DNA from: Candidatus Fischerbacteria bacterium RBG_13_37_8
Lineage (GTDB): Bacteria > Acidobacteriota > HRBIN11 > MFGW01
NCBI GenBank assembly: GCA_001780385.1
Contig: MFGW01000008.1
Span: 25,690 to 31,339, forward strand
Direction: 5' to 3'
DNA: 5,650 bases
Shown: piece by piece, positions 1 through 5,521 of the stretch
Position numbering within the stretch: the stretch's first letter is position 1
Layout of the letters: each line of letters begins with the position of its first letter
Notes under the pieces: model-generated
The model's input: the letters and a program-made list of their open reading frames with translations, nothing else
What the model was told of the DNA's origin: nothing
Database searches by the model: none
Position numbers and translations under genes: made by a program

Positions 1-1025
1 GCTTTGTCTATAGCTTGTGATAATGTATCAAGCGATAATCGCATGTTTGCAGCCGCCTGGTATCCATTAGAATCCTTCTCGTGACAATTAGTACATACAG
101 ATCCTTTTTCGACTCCTATCAATTCATCCGTAGGATGCAAAATATCGTGATGCTCATGGCATATTTCACAGGCTGGTATTTCAAGTGCAATATATGCTTC
201 CTGGTGAGGACTTTTATTAAATAATTCCCAATTACTTGCATGACATTGACCACACACATTAATCACTGCTCCCGCTTTTGGTTGAATTGGTCCATGTGTA
301 CCATGACAATCATTGCACACCGGCGCGCTTATGTCTCCTTTTTCAAGCAATGCTATACCATGAACACTTTTTTTATATTTATTAAGCTGATCAGTAGGTA
401 TACCATATTCCATCATGTAAGCAGCATCAGAATGACAACGTGCACAAGTATATGCGAGCTTAAATGGAAAAACAGGAGCTTGCGGATCTTTTACCGACAA
501 TATTCCATGGTAATTGTGACAATCAATGCAGGTCGCTACTTTTTTATCCCCTTTCGATAATAATATCCCATGCTGACTGATCTTGTACTGTTCCTCCTGG
601 TCAACAGGAAGATTAGGATTAAAAAAACGCATGTAAGAAGGATCACCATGACATTTACTACACAAAGCTGGTATATCCTTTTTAAGCGGCGTGCCAATAA
701 ATCCTTTCGCAGGATCCATTGCTTTCTTATACTGCGATAAAGTCGCATCTACTTTTGAATCACCTCCATGACAGCTAACACACGAAAGACCTCGCTGTTT
801 ATGAACATCCTGCGCAGGAAGAATAATGTGTTCCCGGAATGTTGAACCTAACTTAGAATGACAATCAGCACAATTATCTTTTGCAGAATGAACATTGCCT
901 GACTGCAGGAAGAAAAAAAATACAGTCATTAATAATAAATGGAAAATGTTCTTCATAACTGATATGCTAATTTTGCGACTCCGTTCATCCTGTCCTAAAA
1001 TACATATATCATACTCATTGTTCAT
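1..1025 (-). CDS. Multihaem cytochrome c, at least nine haems (C-terminus beyond the window)
   Basis: A minus-strand frame stays open from the start codon to the window edge (341 codons visible). It carries nine CxxCH haem-attachment motifs, starting at residues 52, 82, 122, 166, 194, 237, 258, 286 and 311. Many extra histidines (HG, HGTHG and HEHH contexts) suggest mostly bis-His ligation. A hydrophobic stretch at about residues 27-40 followed by VHSA near 45-48 looks like a Sec signal peptide, so the mature protein should be periplasmic. The ATG at 1025 was chosen because it has a strong Shine-Dalgarno; the next in-frame ATG (954-956) has none, but starting at 1025 puts 23 polar residues before the signal peptide. 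Residues 122-174 and 194-245 are related dihaem repeats. The gene follows cytochrome b by 44 bp in the same direction, so it probably takes electrons from the Rieske/cytochrome b module in place of cytochrome c1 or f. The residues after the ninth haem are helix-like and haem-free. The exact subfamily is not recognised. Confidence 0.93.
   Translation of the reverse strand, partial: MNNEYDICILGQDERSRKISISVMKNIFHLLLMTVFFFFLQSGNVHSAKDNCADCHSKLGSTFREHIILPAQDVHKQRGLSCVSCHGGDSKVDATLSQYKKAMDPAKGFIGTPLKKDIPALCSKCHGDPSYMRFFNPNLPVDQEEQYKISQHGILLSKGDKKVATCIDCHNYHGILSVKDPQAPVFPFKLAYTCARCHSDAAYMMEYGIPTDQLNKYKKSVHGIALLEKGDISAPVCNDCHGTHGPIQPKAGAVINVCGQCHASNWELFNKSPHQEAYIALEIPACEICHEHHDILHPTDELIGVEKGSVCTNCHEKDSNGYQAAANMRLSLDTLSQAIDK
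291..662 (-). repeat. Tandem dihaem repeat inside the multihaem cytochrome
   Basis: Two consecutive protein segments, residues 122-174 and 194-245 of the minus-strand cytochrome, share one pattern. CxxCH is followed by D, a YM pair, a DQ pair, YK-x-S-x-HG, a KGD triplet, then CxDCH-x-x-HG. The first cysteines are 72 residues apart and the second ones 71. The segment from residue 258 (CGQCH to CEICH then HH) looks like a shortened, more diverged third copy. This points to growth of the haem chain by duplication of a dihaem unit. Confidence 0.75.
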
Positions 1026-1031
1026 GAGATG

Positions 1032-1037
1032 CTCCTC
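1032..1037 (-). promoter_or_regulatory. Shine-Dalgarno site deciding the start of the multihaem cytochrome
   Basis: The minus strand reads GAGGAG here, six bases before the ATG at 1025-1023. The alternative downstream ATG at 956 has no purine-rich site before it, so this element favours the longer protein with its extended N-terminus. Confidence 0.7.
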
Positions 1038-1069
1038 ATATTTTTGTGAATTTCACGATAATATTTTCA

Positions 1070-2146
1070 TTATTTAAGCGCAAACGCGCTGAGCACTATA
1101 ATATAAATAACTGCTGCAATACCAATCCATTTGAATAAAGGACTCGGTTTGCCTTTCTGTGACCATCTATCAAGAAATGGAACTATCACCCACAAAAATC
1201 CAACAAAACTGAATACAAGCACTGCAAGCATGTCTCCCTCTATGTATAAAATATGCTGAGGAATATATTTGAGGGTTTGAAACATAAATAAAAAATACCA
1301 TTCAGGTTTTATGTCTGCTGGTGCTGAAGCAAAGGGATCAGCTTTTTCACCAAGTTCCCAGGGAAATATCGCTGCAAGAGCGGCGAGCACTGCTATAATA
1401 ATCAGCCATCCCAATATATCCCTGTAGAGAAAATGCGGGATGAAGGGCATTGACTTGATTTTTTCCTCCTTCTGCTCAATAGAGAGAGGAACACTCATAC
1501 CTTGCATTTGCACCAGTGTCAGGTGAATTGCCATTATTATCATCGTCAAAGCAGGCAATAGAGCAACATGAATGCCAAAAAATCGCGTAAGACTGGCACC
1601 ACCAACATCAGGACCCCCACGTAAAATAAGTAATAACTCTTCACCAATGAACGGTATTTTGCCTGCAATATCAGTTCCTACCTTCGTAGCAAAAAATGAA
1701 ATGGTATTCCATGGAAGCAAATATCCGCTGAAACCAAAAGTCAATGCAATAAAAAAGAGCAATACTCCTGTTATCCAGGTGAGCTCTCGCGGTTTACGAT
1801 AAGAACGAAGAAAAAATACACTGAACATGTGAAAAAACGCCATTGCTATAAATAAATTAGCAGCCCACGCATGTATTGAACGTATTAACCATCCAAAATG
1901 CACTTTCGTCATGATAAATTGTACACTCTCAAATGCCGATTCTGGTGATGGACGGTAATAGATTAGCAGAAGCATCCCCGTAACCACTTGAATAACAAAC
2001 AAAATAAGACACATCCCGCCAAGGTAATAATGCATTGAATGCTTATGAATCGGCACCTGCTTATGTTTTCCAAATTCTTCAATAGCTGAAAGATTCAATC
2101 GCTCATCAAACCATGTATATATTGTTTTAATCAATGAATATTTCAT
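1070..2146 (-). CDS. Cytochrome b, b6/subunit IV fusion type, of a Rieske/cytochrome b complex
   Basis: This is the 358-residue membrane core of a cytochrome bc/b6f-type complex. It oxidises quinol (menaquinol is likely) at the periplasmic face and passes one electron to the Rieske protein and the other through two b haems. Haem-ligand histidines are His92 and His106 on helix B and His193 and His208 on helix D. The 14 residues between the second pair match b6 rather than mitochondrial cytochrome b. The Qo-site PEWY is at 281-284, and GYLLPW (141-146) and the LTRFF segment before His193 are also family features. Seven membrane helices are predicted, roughly 43-63, 88-112, 122-145, 190-212, 245-262, 302-323 and 337-357, corresponding to b6 plus subunit IV. 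The position of the cysteine that binds the extra haem cn in b6 and Bacillus QcrB appears to be Tyr41. The ATG follows the Rieske stop by 5 bp, with AAGGA eight bases upstream lying inside the end of the Rieske gene, which suggests coupled translation. Confidence 0.97.
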   Translation of the reverse strand: MKYSLIKTIYTWFDERLNLSAIEEFGKHKQVPIHKHSMHYYLGGMCLILFVIQVVTGMLLLIYYRPSPESAFESVQFIMTKVHFGWLIRSIHAWAANLFIAMAFFHMFSVFFLRSYRKPRELTWITGVLLFFIALTFGFSGYLLPWNTISFFATKVGTDIAGKIPFIGEELLLILRGGPDVGGASLTRFFGIHVALLPALTMIIMAIHLTLVQMQGMSVPLSIEQKEEKIKSMPFIPHFLYRDILGWLIIIAVLAALAAIFPWELGEKADPFASAPADIKPEWYFLFMFQTLKYIPQHILYIEGDMLAVLVFSFVGFLWVIVPFLDRWSQKGKPSPLFKWIGIAAVIYIIVLSAFALK

Positions 2147-2151
2147 ATGAC

Positions 2152-2607
2152 TTATCCTTTTGAAACAATAATTTCATCACCTTTAATTATTACTTGAAAT
2201 GGCTCGAGCGGCTGAGGCGGCGGTCCAGCAATATTTTTGCCTGATAGATTATACTTTCCATTATGACATGCACACCAGATCAATTGCATGTCACTGCGGT
2301 ATTGCACAGTACAGTCAAGATGAGTGCATACTGCAGAAAATGCTTTTATCTCGCCCGATGGTGTTTTAATTAAAATACCAGGTTTATTGCCAAAACGAAA
2401 AATTTTACCTGAGTTCGTTGCCAATTCAGAAACTTTTCCCGCAACAACACTTAATTGCTGCGCTTCAGTTATGGCAGGCGGGATTAAATATTTAATAATA
2501 GGATAGAAAACCTGAAACGTTAATCCAATCAATGAAAAACCTAATAAAACTTCCAGAAATGTTCGTTTACTTTTCTGTACCCTTTCATCTCCGTTACGTT
2601 CTGTCAC
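2152..2607 (-). CDS. Rieske [2Fe-2S] iron-sulfur protein
   Basis: This 151-residue protein carries electrons from quinol bound to cytochrome b to a periplasmic cytochrome. One N-terminal membrane helix (about 17-43) is followed by the Rieske fold. Box I is CTHLDC, with ligands Cys94 and His96. Box II is CACHNG, with ligands Cys112 and His115. Cys99 and Cys114 should form the stabilising disulfide, and GPPP at 128-131 is the proline loop. The serine that normally follows box II (CPCHGS) is replaced by glycine, while the tyrosine two residues on is kept (Tyr119); in known Rieske proteins loss of that serine lowers the redox potential, which fits menaquinone. The start is GTG (2607-2605), supported by AGGAGGT eight bases upstream; no in-frame ATG lies nearby. 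It is the first gene of the minus-strand operon. Names such as petA or qcrA are used for homologues. Confidence 0.97.
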   Translation of the reverse strand: MTERNGDERVQKSKRTFLEVLLGFSLIGLTFQVFYPIIKYLIPPAITEAQQLSVVAGKVSELATNSGKIFRFGNKPGILIKTPSGEIKAFSAVCTHLDCTVQYRSDMQLIWCACHNGKYNLSGKNIAGPPPQPLEPFQVIIKGDEIIVSKG

Positions 2608-2615
2608 TTACTTTT

Positions 2616-2622
2616 ACCTCCT
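2616..2622 (-). promoter_or_regulatory. Strong Shine-Dalgarno site before the GTG start of the Rieske gene
   Basis: The minus strand reads AGGAGGT, a full match to the anti-Shine-Dalgarno core, eight bases before the GTG at 2607. It establishes the non-ATG start. Confidence 0.8.
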
Positions 2623-2635
2623 GACATAATAAAAC

Positions 2636-2652
2636 AGTATATAAGATATACT
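2636..2652. promoter_or_regulatory. Perfect palindrome over the -10 box, candidate operator
   Basis: AGTATAT and ATATACT flank a 3-base centre (AAG), giving a 7-bp perfect inverted repeat of 17 bp overlapping the predicted -10 of the minus-strand operon. Its size and placement suit a dimeric repressor. The AT-rich composition means chance symmetry cannot be excluded. I do not recognise a regulator family from the motif. Confidence 0.4.
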
Positions 2653-2664
2653 ATTTTAATGCAA
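2636..2664 (-). promoter_or_regulatory. Predicted sigma70-type promoter of the Rieske/cytochrome b operon
   Basis: On the minus strand TTGCAT (2664-2659) is followed after 17 bases by TATACT (2641-2636), a 5/6 match to the -10 consensus. The -35 match is weak (the TTG only). Transcription would start near 2629, giving a short leader of about 20 bases that just contains the Shine-Dalgarno site. The -10 box forms one arm of a palindrome, so the promoter could be controlled. Confidence 0.5.
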
Positions 2665-2682
2665 CTATCCCACTGATTCTAA

Positions 2683-2696
2683 TGTCATATTTGACA
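2683..2696. promoter_or_regulatory. TGTCA-N4-TGACA palindrome over the plus-strand -35 box, candidate operator
   Basis: A perfect 5-bp inverted repeat with a 4-base centre. Its right arm is inside the TTGACA -35 element of the plus-strand operon. The layout resembles binding sites of Crp/Fnr-family dimers (5-bp arms, short spacer), but the bases match neither the standard Fnr nor the Crp site, so a regulator is not assigned. Confidence 0.4.
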
Positions 2697-2719
2697 GATA
2701 AAAGTATTTGTTATAAAAT
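2691..2719 (+). promoter_or_regulatory. Predicted sigma70 promoter of the octahaem/FeS/NrfD operon
   Basis: A perfect -35 element TTGACA (2691-2696), a 17-base spacer and TAAAAT (2714-2719, 5/6 to consensus) make a good housekeeping promoter. Transcription would start near 2726, leaving an AT-rich leader of about 40 bases before the TTG start at 2765. It lies back-to-back with the Rieske promoter in the same 157-bp gap. Confidence 0.65.
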
Positions 2720-2764
2720 AATATTTCATTCTATTTTTAAAGCTTAATTTGAGAGTGAGCATCC

Positions 2765-3508
2765 TTGAAAATTGGCAAACTACCCGATCAGGTTATAAGG
2801 CTATTAATAATTTTTGCTATATTAATAGCAGGATTTGTTATTGCAAGAATTTTTTTTGTTCCCGCATCGTTTGGAAAACTGGGTCATTACCGCGCTGACG
2901 CAATTACTGCGATTGAAAAATTACCTGTTAAATATGCAGGTTCTCTCGTCTGTACTGAATGTCATTCTGATATTTATGAACTGAAAAGTAAATCGTATCA
3001 TAAAGGACTGCATTGCGAAGTATGTCATGGCGCCGCAAGCAAACATGCAAATGCGCCTGACGAGAGCAAACCTTTGATCCCCAGAAAAAGAGATCATTGC
3101 GCAAAATGCCACAGCTACCTTCCCTCGCGTCCCACTGGATTTCCTCAAATTAATGTATTGTATCATAATCCAAATAAACCATGTCATGATTGTCATAATC
3201 CTCACGATCCAACTCCACCAACTATTCCAAGCAAATGTTCAGCATGCCATGCCAACATTACAAGAACAATCAGTCTCTCCTATCATGCTTCTTTAGAATG
3301 TAAAACATGCCACGAAACTCCTCCAGAACATATAGAAAACCCATCGTTAAACCTTCCCCACAAACCCGCTGAACGTTCTTTCTGCGGAAATTGTCATGAC
3401 CCGAAAGCACAATCTGCAAAAAATATCCCACGAGTGGATCTTGAAACTCATTATCCAGGATATTTATGCTGGCAATGCCATTATCCTCATTTCCCGGAGG
3501 CAGAATAA
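2765..3508 (+). CDS. Membrane-anchored octahaem cytochrome c (duplicated tetrahaem domain)
   Basis: This is a 247-residue protein with an uncleaved-looking N-terminal membrane anchor (about residues 11-32) and eight CxxCH motifs whose first cysteines are at 63, 84, 112, 140, 158, 179, 207 and 235. It should sit on the periplasmic face and relay electrons to or from the ferredoxin and NrfD subunits encoded next. There is no methionine apart from the initiator, so no haem can have a His/Met pair. Bis-His ligation is likely. The start is TTG: a TGA stop lies two codons upstream (2756-2758), there is no ATG in the frame, and a modest GAGAGTGAG site ends five bases before. Its stop codon abuts the next ATG directly. 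Anchored multihaem cytochromes of this kind occur as QrcA or ActA-like subunits of NrfD-containing complexes, though those have fewer haems. A one-to-one orthologue is not claimed. Confidence 0.93.
   Translation: MKIGKLPDQVIRLLIIFAILIAGFVIARIFFVPASFGKLGHYRADAITAIEKLPVKYAGSLVCTECHSDIYELKSKSYHKGLHCEVCHGAASKHANAPDESKPLIPRKRDHCAKCHSYLPSRPTGFPQINVLYHNPNKPCHDCHNPHDPTPPTIPSKCSACHANITRTISLSYHASLECKTCHETPPEHIENPSLNLPHKPAERSFCGNCHDPKAQSAKNIPRVDLETHYPGYLCWQCHYPHFPEAE
2951..3496 (+). repeat. Tandem duplication of a tetrahaem domain within the octahaem cytochrome
   Basis: Haems 1-4 and 5-8 have identical first-cysteine spacings of 21, 28 and 28 residues, and the halves align without gaps at an offset of 95 residues. 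Besides all CxxCH motifs, Ser77/172, Tyr78/173, His79/174, Leu82/177, His94/189, Pro103/198, Pro106/201, Arg109/204, Pro127/222, His134/229, Pro136/231, Pro146/241, His147/242 and Pro149/244 are shared. Four conserved non-motif histidines per half match the four haems one to one, so they are the best candidates for distal ligands. Confidence 0.85.
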
Positions 3509-4270
3509 ATGTCAGATTTACCAAGTAGAAGAGATTTTATGAAATTGTTACTTCAAGTCCCCTGCACAACTGCCTTGTTGAATTGGTCAGGGCTACTTCT
3601 GATGAGCAATCAGGATAAAGAAACACCCTATAATTCAGAAGAACATTACTATGGAATGGGTGTACAGATATCAAAGTGCATTGGTTGCGGACGATGTGCA
3701 GAAGCCTGTAAGATAGAGAATGATGTGCCTGATGAACCTTTTTTCTTTAAAACCTGGGTGGAACGTTACTTAATATATTCTGATGGTAAAACTCATGTAG
3801 ATAGTCCCAACGGTGGCATCAACGGGTATCCTTCAGTAGGCGATGTGAGAAAAATTCTGCGCTCATTTTTTGTGCCTAAATTATGCAATCATTGTAATAA
3901 TCCGCCATGCGTTCAGGTATGCCCCGTTGGTGCAACTTTTATTACAAAAGACGGAGTTATTCTCGTTGATAAAGATTATTGTATCGGCTGCCGTTATTGT
4001 ATTCAGGCATGCCCGTATGGAGCACGGTATCTGCATCCAGCAACAAAAACCGCCGACAAATGCACGTTCTGCTACCATAGAATTACGAAAGGATTACTGC
4101 CCGCTTGCGTTGAGGTATGTCCTACGCAGGCAAGAATATTCGGCGATGTGAAAAAATTAGCAAGTCCTCTGCGCAGATTGATGAGAATGAATTCAATTCA
4201 AGTACTGAAACCCTATCTTAATACTGAACCAAAAGTATATTACACTGATCTCGATGGAGAGGTGAGATAA
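3509..4270 (+). CDS. Tat-exported 4x[4Fe-4S] ferredoxin subunit (NrfC/DsrO/PsrB-like)
   Basis: A 253-residue electron-transfer subunit that would pass electrons between the NrfD quinone site and the octahaem cytochrome. It opens with a twin-arginine signal (SRRDFMK at 6-12, then a hydrophobic stretch to about 32), so it is exported folded to the periplasm. Four cysteine sets each fit a [4Fe-4S] cluster in the usual interleaved arrangement: 57/60/63/67, 126/129/134/138, 158/161/164/168 and 185/188/200/204. The ARIFGD segment after the last set, followed by SPLRRL, is typical of the NrfC/DsrO/HmcB group. The ATG directly abuts the stop of the octahaem gene, with GGAGG eight bases upstream, so translation is probably coupled. 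No molybdopterin subunit, the usual partner of PsrB/DmsB-type proteins, is visible in the window, which fits NrfC- or DsrO-like roles better. Confidence 0.95.
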   Translation: MSDLPSRRDFMKLLLQVPCTTALLNWSGLLLMSNQDKETPYNSEEHYYGMGVQISKCIGCGRCAEACKIENDVPDEPFFFKTWVERYLIYSDGKTHVDSPNGGINGYPSVGDVRKILRSFFVPKLCNHCNNPPCVQVCPVGATFITKDGVILVDKDYCIGCRYCIQACPYGARYLHPATKTADKCTFCYHRITKGLLPACVEVCPTQARIFGDVKKLASPLRRLMRMNSIQVLKPYLNTEPKVYYTDLDGEVR

Positions 4271-4272
4271 TC

Positions 4273-5463
4273 ATGGAACAACATTTCGATAAACTCGCAC
4301 TTCTCATTAAGCAGGTTGTAGGATATATTTACCCTAATGAAATTGAATTGCAATGGGGTCTTCTCATCGTCGTGTATCCCTATATCACAGGATTAGTGGC
4401 AGGCGCTTTCATTCTCGCCTCACTGGAAAAAGTCTTCAAGGTAAAAGAAGTCGAACCCACGTACCGCCTATCTCTTCTTACTGCACTGGCTTTCCTTTTC
4501 GTAGCTCCACTGCCTCTCCTCGCTCACCTTGGTCACCCTCAGCGTTCATACGAAATATTCCTGACTCCACATTTTAACTCCGCAATGGCAATGTTTGGAT
4601 TCGTCTATACCTGGTACCTGATGGTTGTCCTGCTCCTTGAAATTTGGTTCGATTATAGAAAAGACCTTGTGAATTGGAGCAATAATGAAAAAGGTATTAA
4701 AAAAATTATTCACTGGATACTCTCGCTCGGTTCCCGCGATATATCTGAACCTGCCGTGACATTTGACCGAAAAGCAGTCCATCTCATCACACTGGTAGGA
4801 ATTCCTTCAGCCTTCCTCCTGCATGGATACGTAGGATTCCTGTTCGGCTCAGTCAAAGCAAATCCATGGTGGAGCAGTGTGTTGATCCCCATTGTCTTTC
4901 TCTTCTCCGCCATTGTTTCCGGAATAGCTATGGTGCTCCTGTTGTATTACCTCACCAGTATGTTTAGAAAAAAAGAAGTCGATATGCGATGCATGGATAA
5001 ACTCGCTTCCTTCCTCCTGTACGCCATTATCCTCGATTTTTCCCTCGAACTCCTTGATTTCGTGCATAGAATCTATGAATCTGAAGAATCAATTAAAATA
5101 CTGTCACAACTTATTTTCAGTAAACTATTTATCAGCCTTACCATAGTTCAAATACTTCTCGGAACTATCCTCCCACTTATATTACTCACAATCTCCCGCT
5201 ATTCTCACATCCCCGCTGAATTAAAAAGAGTCGTTTATTTTATCTCTGCCTTGCTCGTGCAGGTTGGTATTTTCAGCACCCGGTGGAATGTCGTCATCGG
5301 CGGTCAGCTCTTTTCAAAAAGCCTGCGCGGTCTTACCGTCTACAAAATGGAAGTAGGCGGAGCAGAAGGTCTTTTCTCCGCTCTCGGATTCCTCATACTG
5401 CCATTTATTATCTTATATATACTAATCAAAATATTCCCACCCTGGGAAGAATCAAAAACCTAG
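4273..5463 (+). CDS. nrfD: NrfD-family integral membrane quinone-interacting subunit
   Basis: A 396-residue, very hydrophobic protein with about nine predicted helices (roughly 28-52, 67-87, 105-126, 168-190, 202-228, 246-265, 283-306, 319-338 and 366-388). It belongs to the NrfD/PsrC/DsrP group, which oxidises or reduces quinones in the membrane and carries no haem. Recognisable signatures are LGHPQR at 86-91, HGYVGFLFGSVKANPWW ending at residue 200, and RWNVVIGGQ at 337-345. The last resembles the C-terminal signature of the DsrP/HmcC branch. The gene starts 2 bp after the ferredoxin stop, with AGGTGA seven bases upstream, and ends the plus-strand cluster. It would hand quinol electrons to the periplasmic ferredoxin or accept them from it. 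Among these genes it uses noticeably more C-ending codons, which is probably of little consequence. Confidence 0.95.
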   Translation: MEQHFDKLALLIKQVVGYIYPNEIELQWGLLIVVYPYITGLVAGAFILASLEKVFKVKEVEPTYRLSLLTALAFLFVAPLPLLAHLGHPQRSYEIFLTPHFNSAMAMFGFVYTWYLMVVLLLEIWFDYRKDLVNWSNNEKGIKKIIHWILSLGSRDISEPAVTFDRKAVHLITLVGIPSAFLLHGYVGFLFGSVKANPWWSSVLIPIVFLFSAIVSGIAMVLLLYYLTSMFRKKEVDMRCMDKLASFLLYAIILDFSLELLDFVHRIYESEESIKILSQLIFSKLFISLTIVQILLGTILPLILLTISRYSHIPAELKRVVYFISALLVQVGIFSTRWNVVIGGQLFSKSLRGLTVYKMEVGGAEGLFSALGFLILPFIILYILIKIFPPWEESKT

Positions 5464-5471
5464 CTATTGCG

Positions 5472-5516
5472 GGGGACAGGCATTTACAGTTTACAAAAAT
5501 GTAAACACCTGTCACC
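5472..5516. repeat. Imperfect hairpin element, REP-like, after the nrfD gene
   Basis: An outer stem pairs GACAGG (5475-5480) with CCTGTC (5508-5513). An inner stem pairs GTTTACA (5489-5495) with TGTAAAC (5500-5506) around an AAAA loop. The left arm holds TTTACA twice (5483-5488 and 5490-5495), which leaves an 8-base bulge. No T-run follows on either strand, so it is not a classic intrinsic terminator, though it lies between two converging genes and could act as one. The GGGGACAGGC...CCTGTC ends recall the small palindromic repeats mobilised by Y1 (RAYT/IS200-like) transposases in many genomes. That link is inference. Confidence 0.55.
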
Positions 5517-5521
5517 ATCAA

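Noticed and set aside
240..560. Plus-strand open frame of 106 codons over the multihaem cytochrome
   Set aside because: It lies antisense to a frame with nine regularly spaced CxxCH motifs; its Thr/His/Ile-rich product reflects reversed Cys/His codons and it has no supporting motif.
536..748. Minus-strand open frame of 70 codons
   Set aside because: It is in another frame of the same strand as the multihaem cytochrome, overlaps two of its haem motifs, and looks like an arbitrary basic/hydrophobic product.
1046..1056. GTGAA-T-TTCAC symmetry between cytochrome b and the multihaem cytochrome
   Set aside because: It is only a 5-bp inverted repeat in AT-rich sequence, within a 44-bp gap inside an operon, with no T-run; too weak to call an operator or terminator.
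1572..1802. Plus-strand open frame antisense to cytochrome b
   Set aside because: It covers highly conserved haem-ligand and Qo-site coding sequence of cytochrome b and has no convincing start signal or family features.
3870..4151. Plus-strand open frame of 93 codons inside the ferredoxin gene
   Set aside because: It is a shifted frame over three [4Fe-4S] cysteine sets that clearly belong to the ferredoxin reading frame.
4353..5067. Several short open frames on both strands within the nrfD gene
   Set aside because: All are shadows of a long, hydrophobic, motif-bearing NrfD frame; none has its own ribosome site with a plausible product.
5464..5521. Intrinsic terminator for the nrfD operon
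   Set aside because: The hairpin is real, but no run of T follows on the plus strand and none follows on the minus strand, so a classic terminator is not supported.
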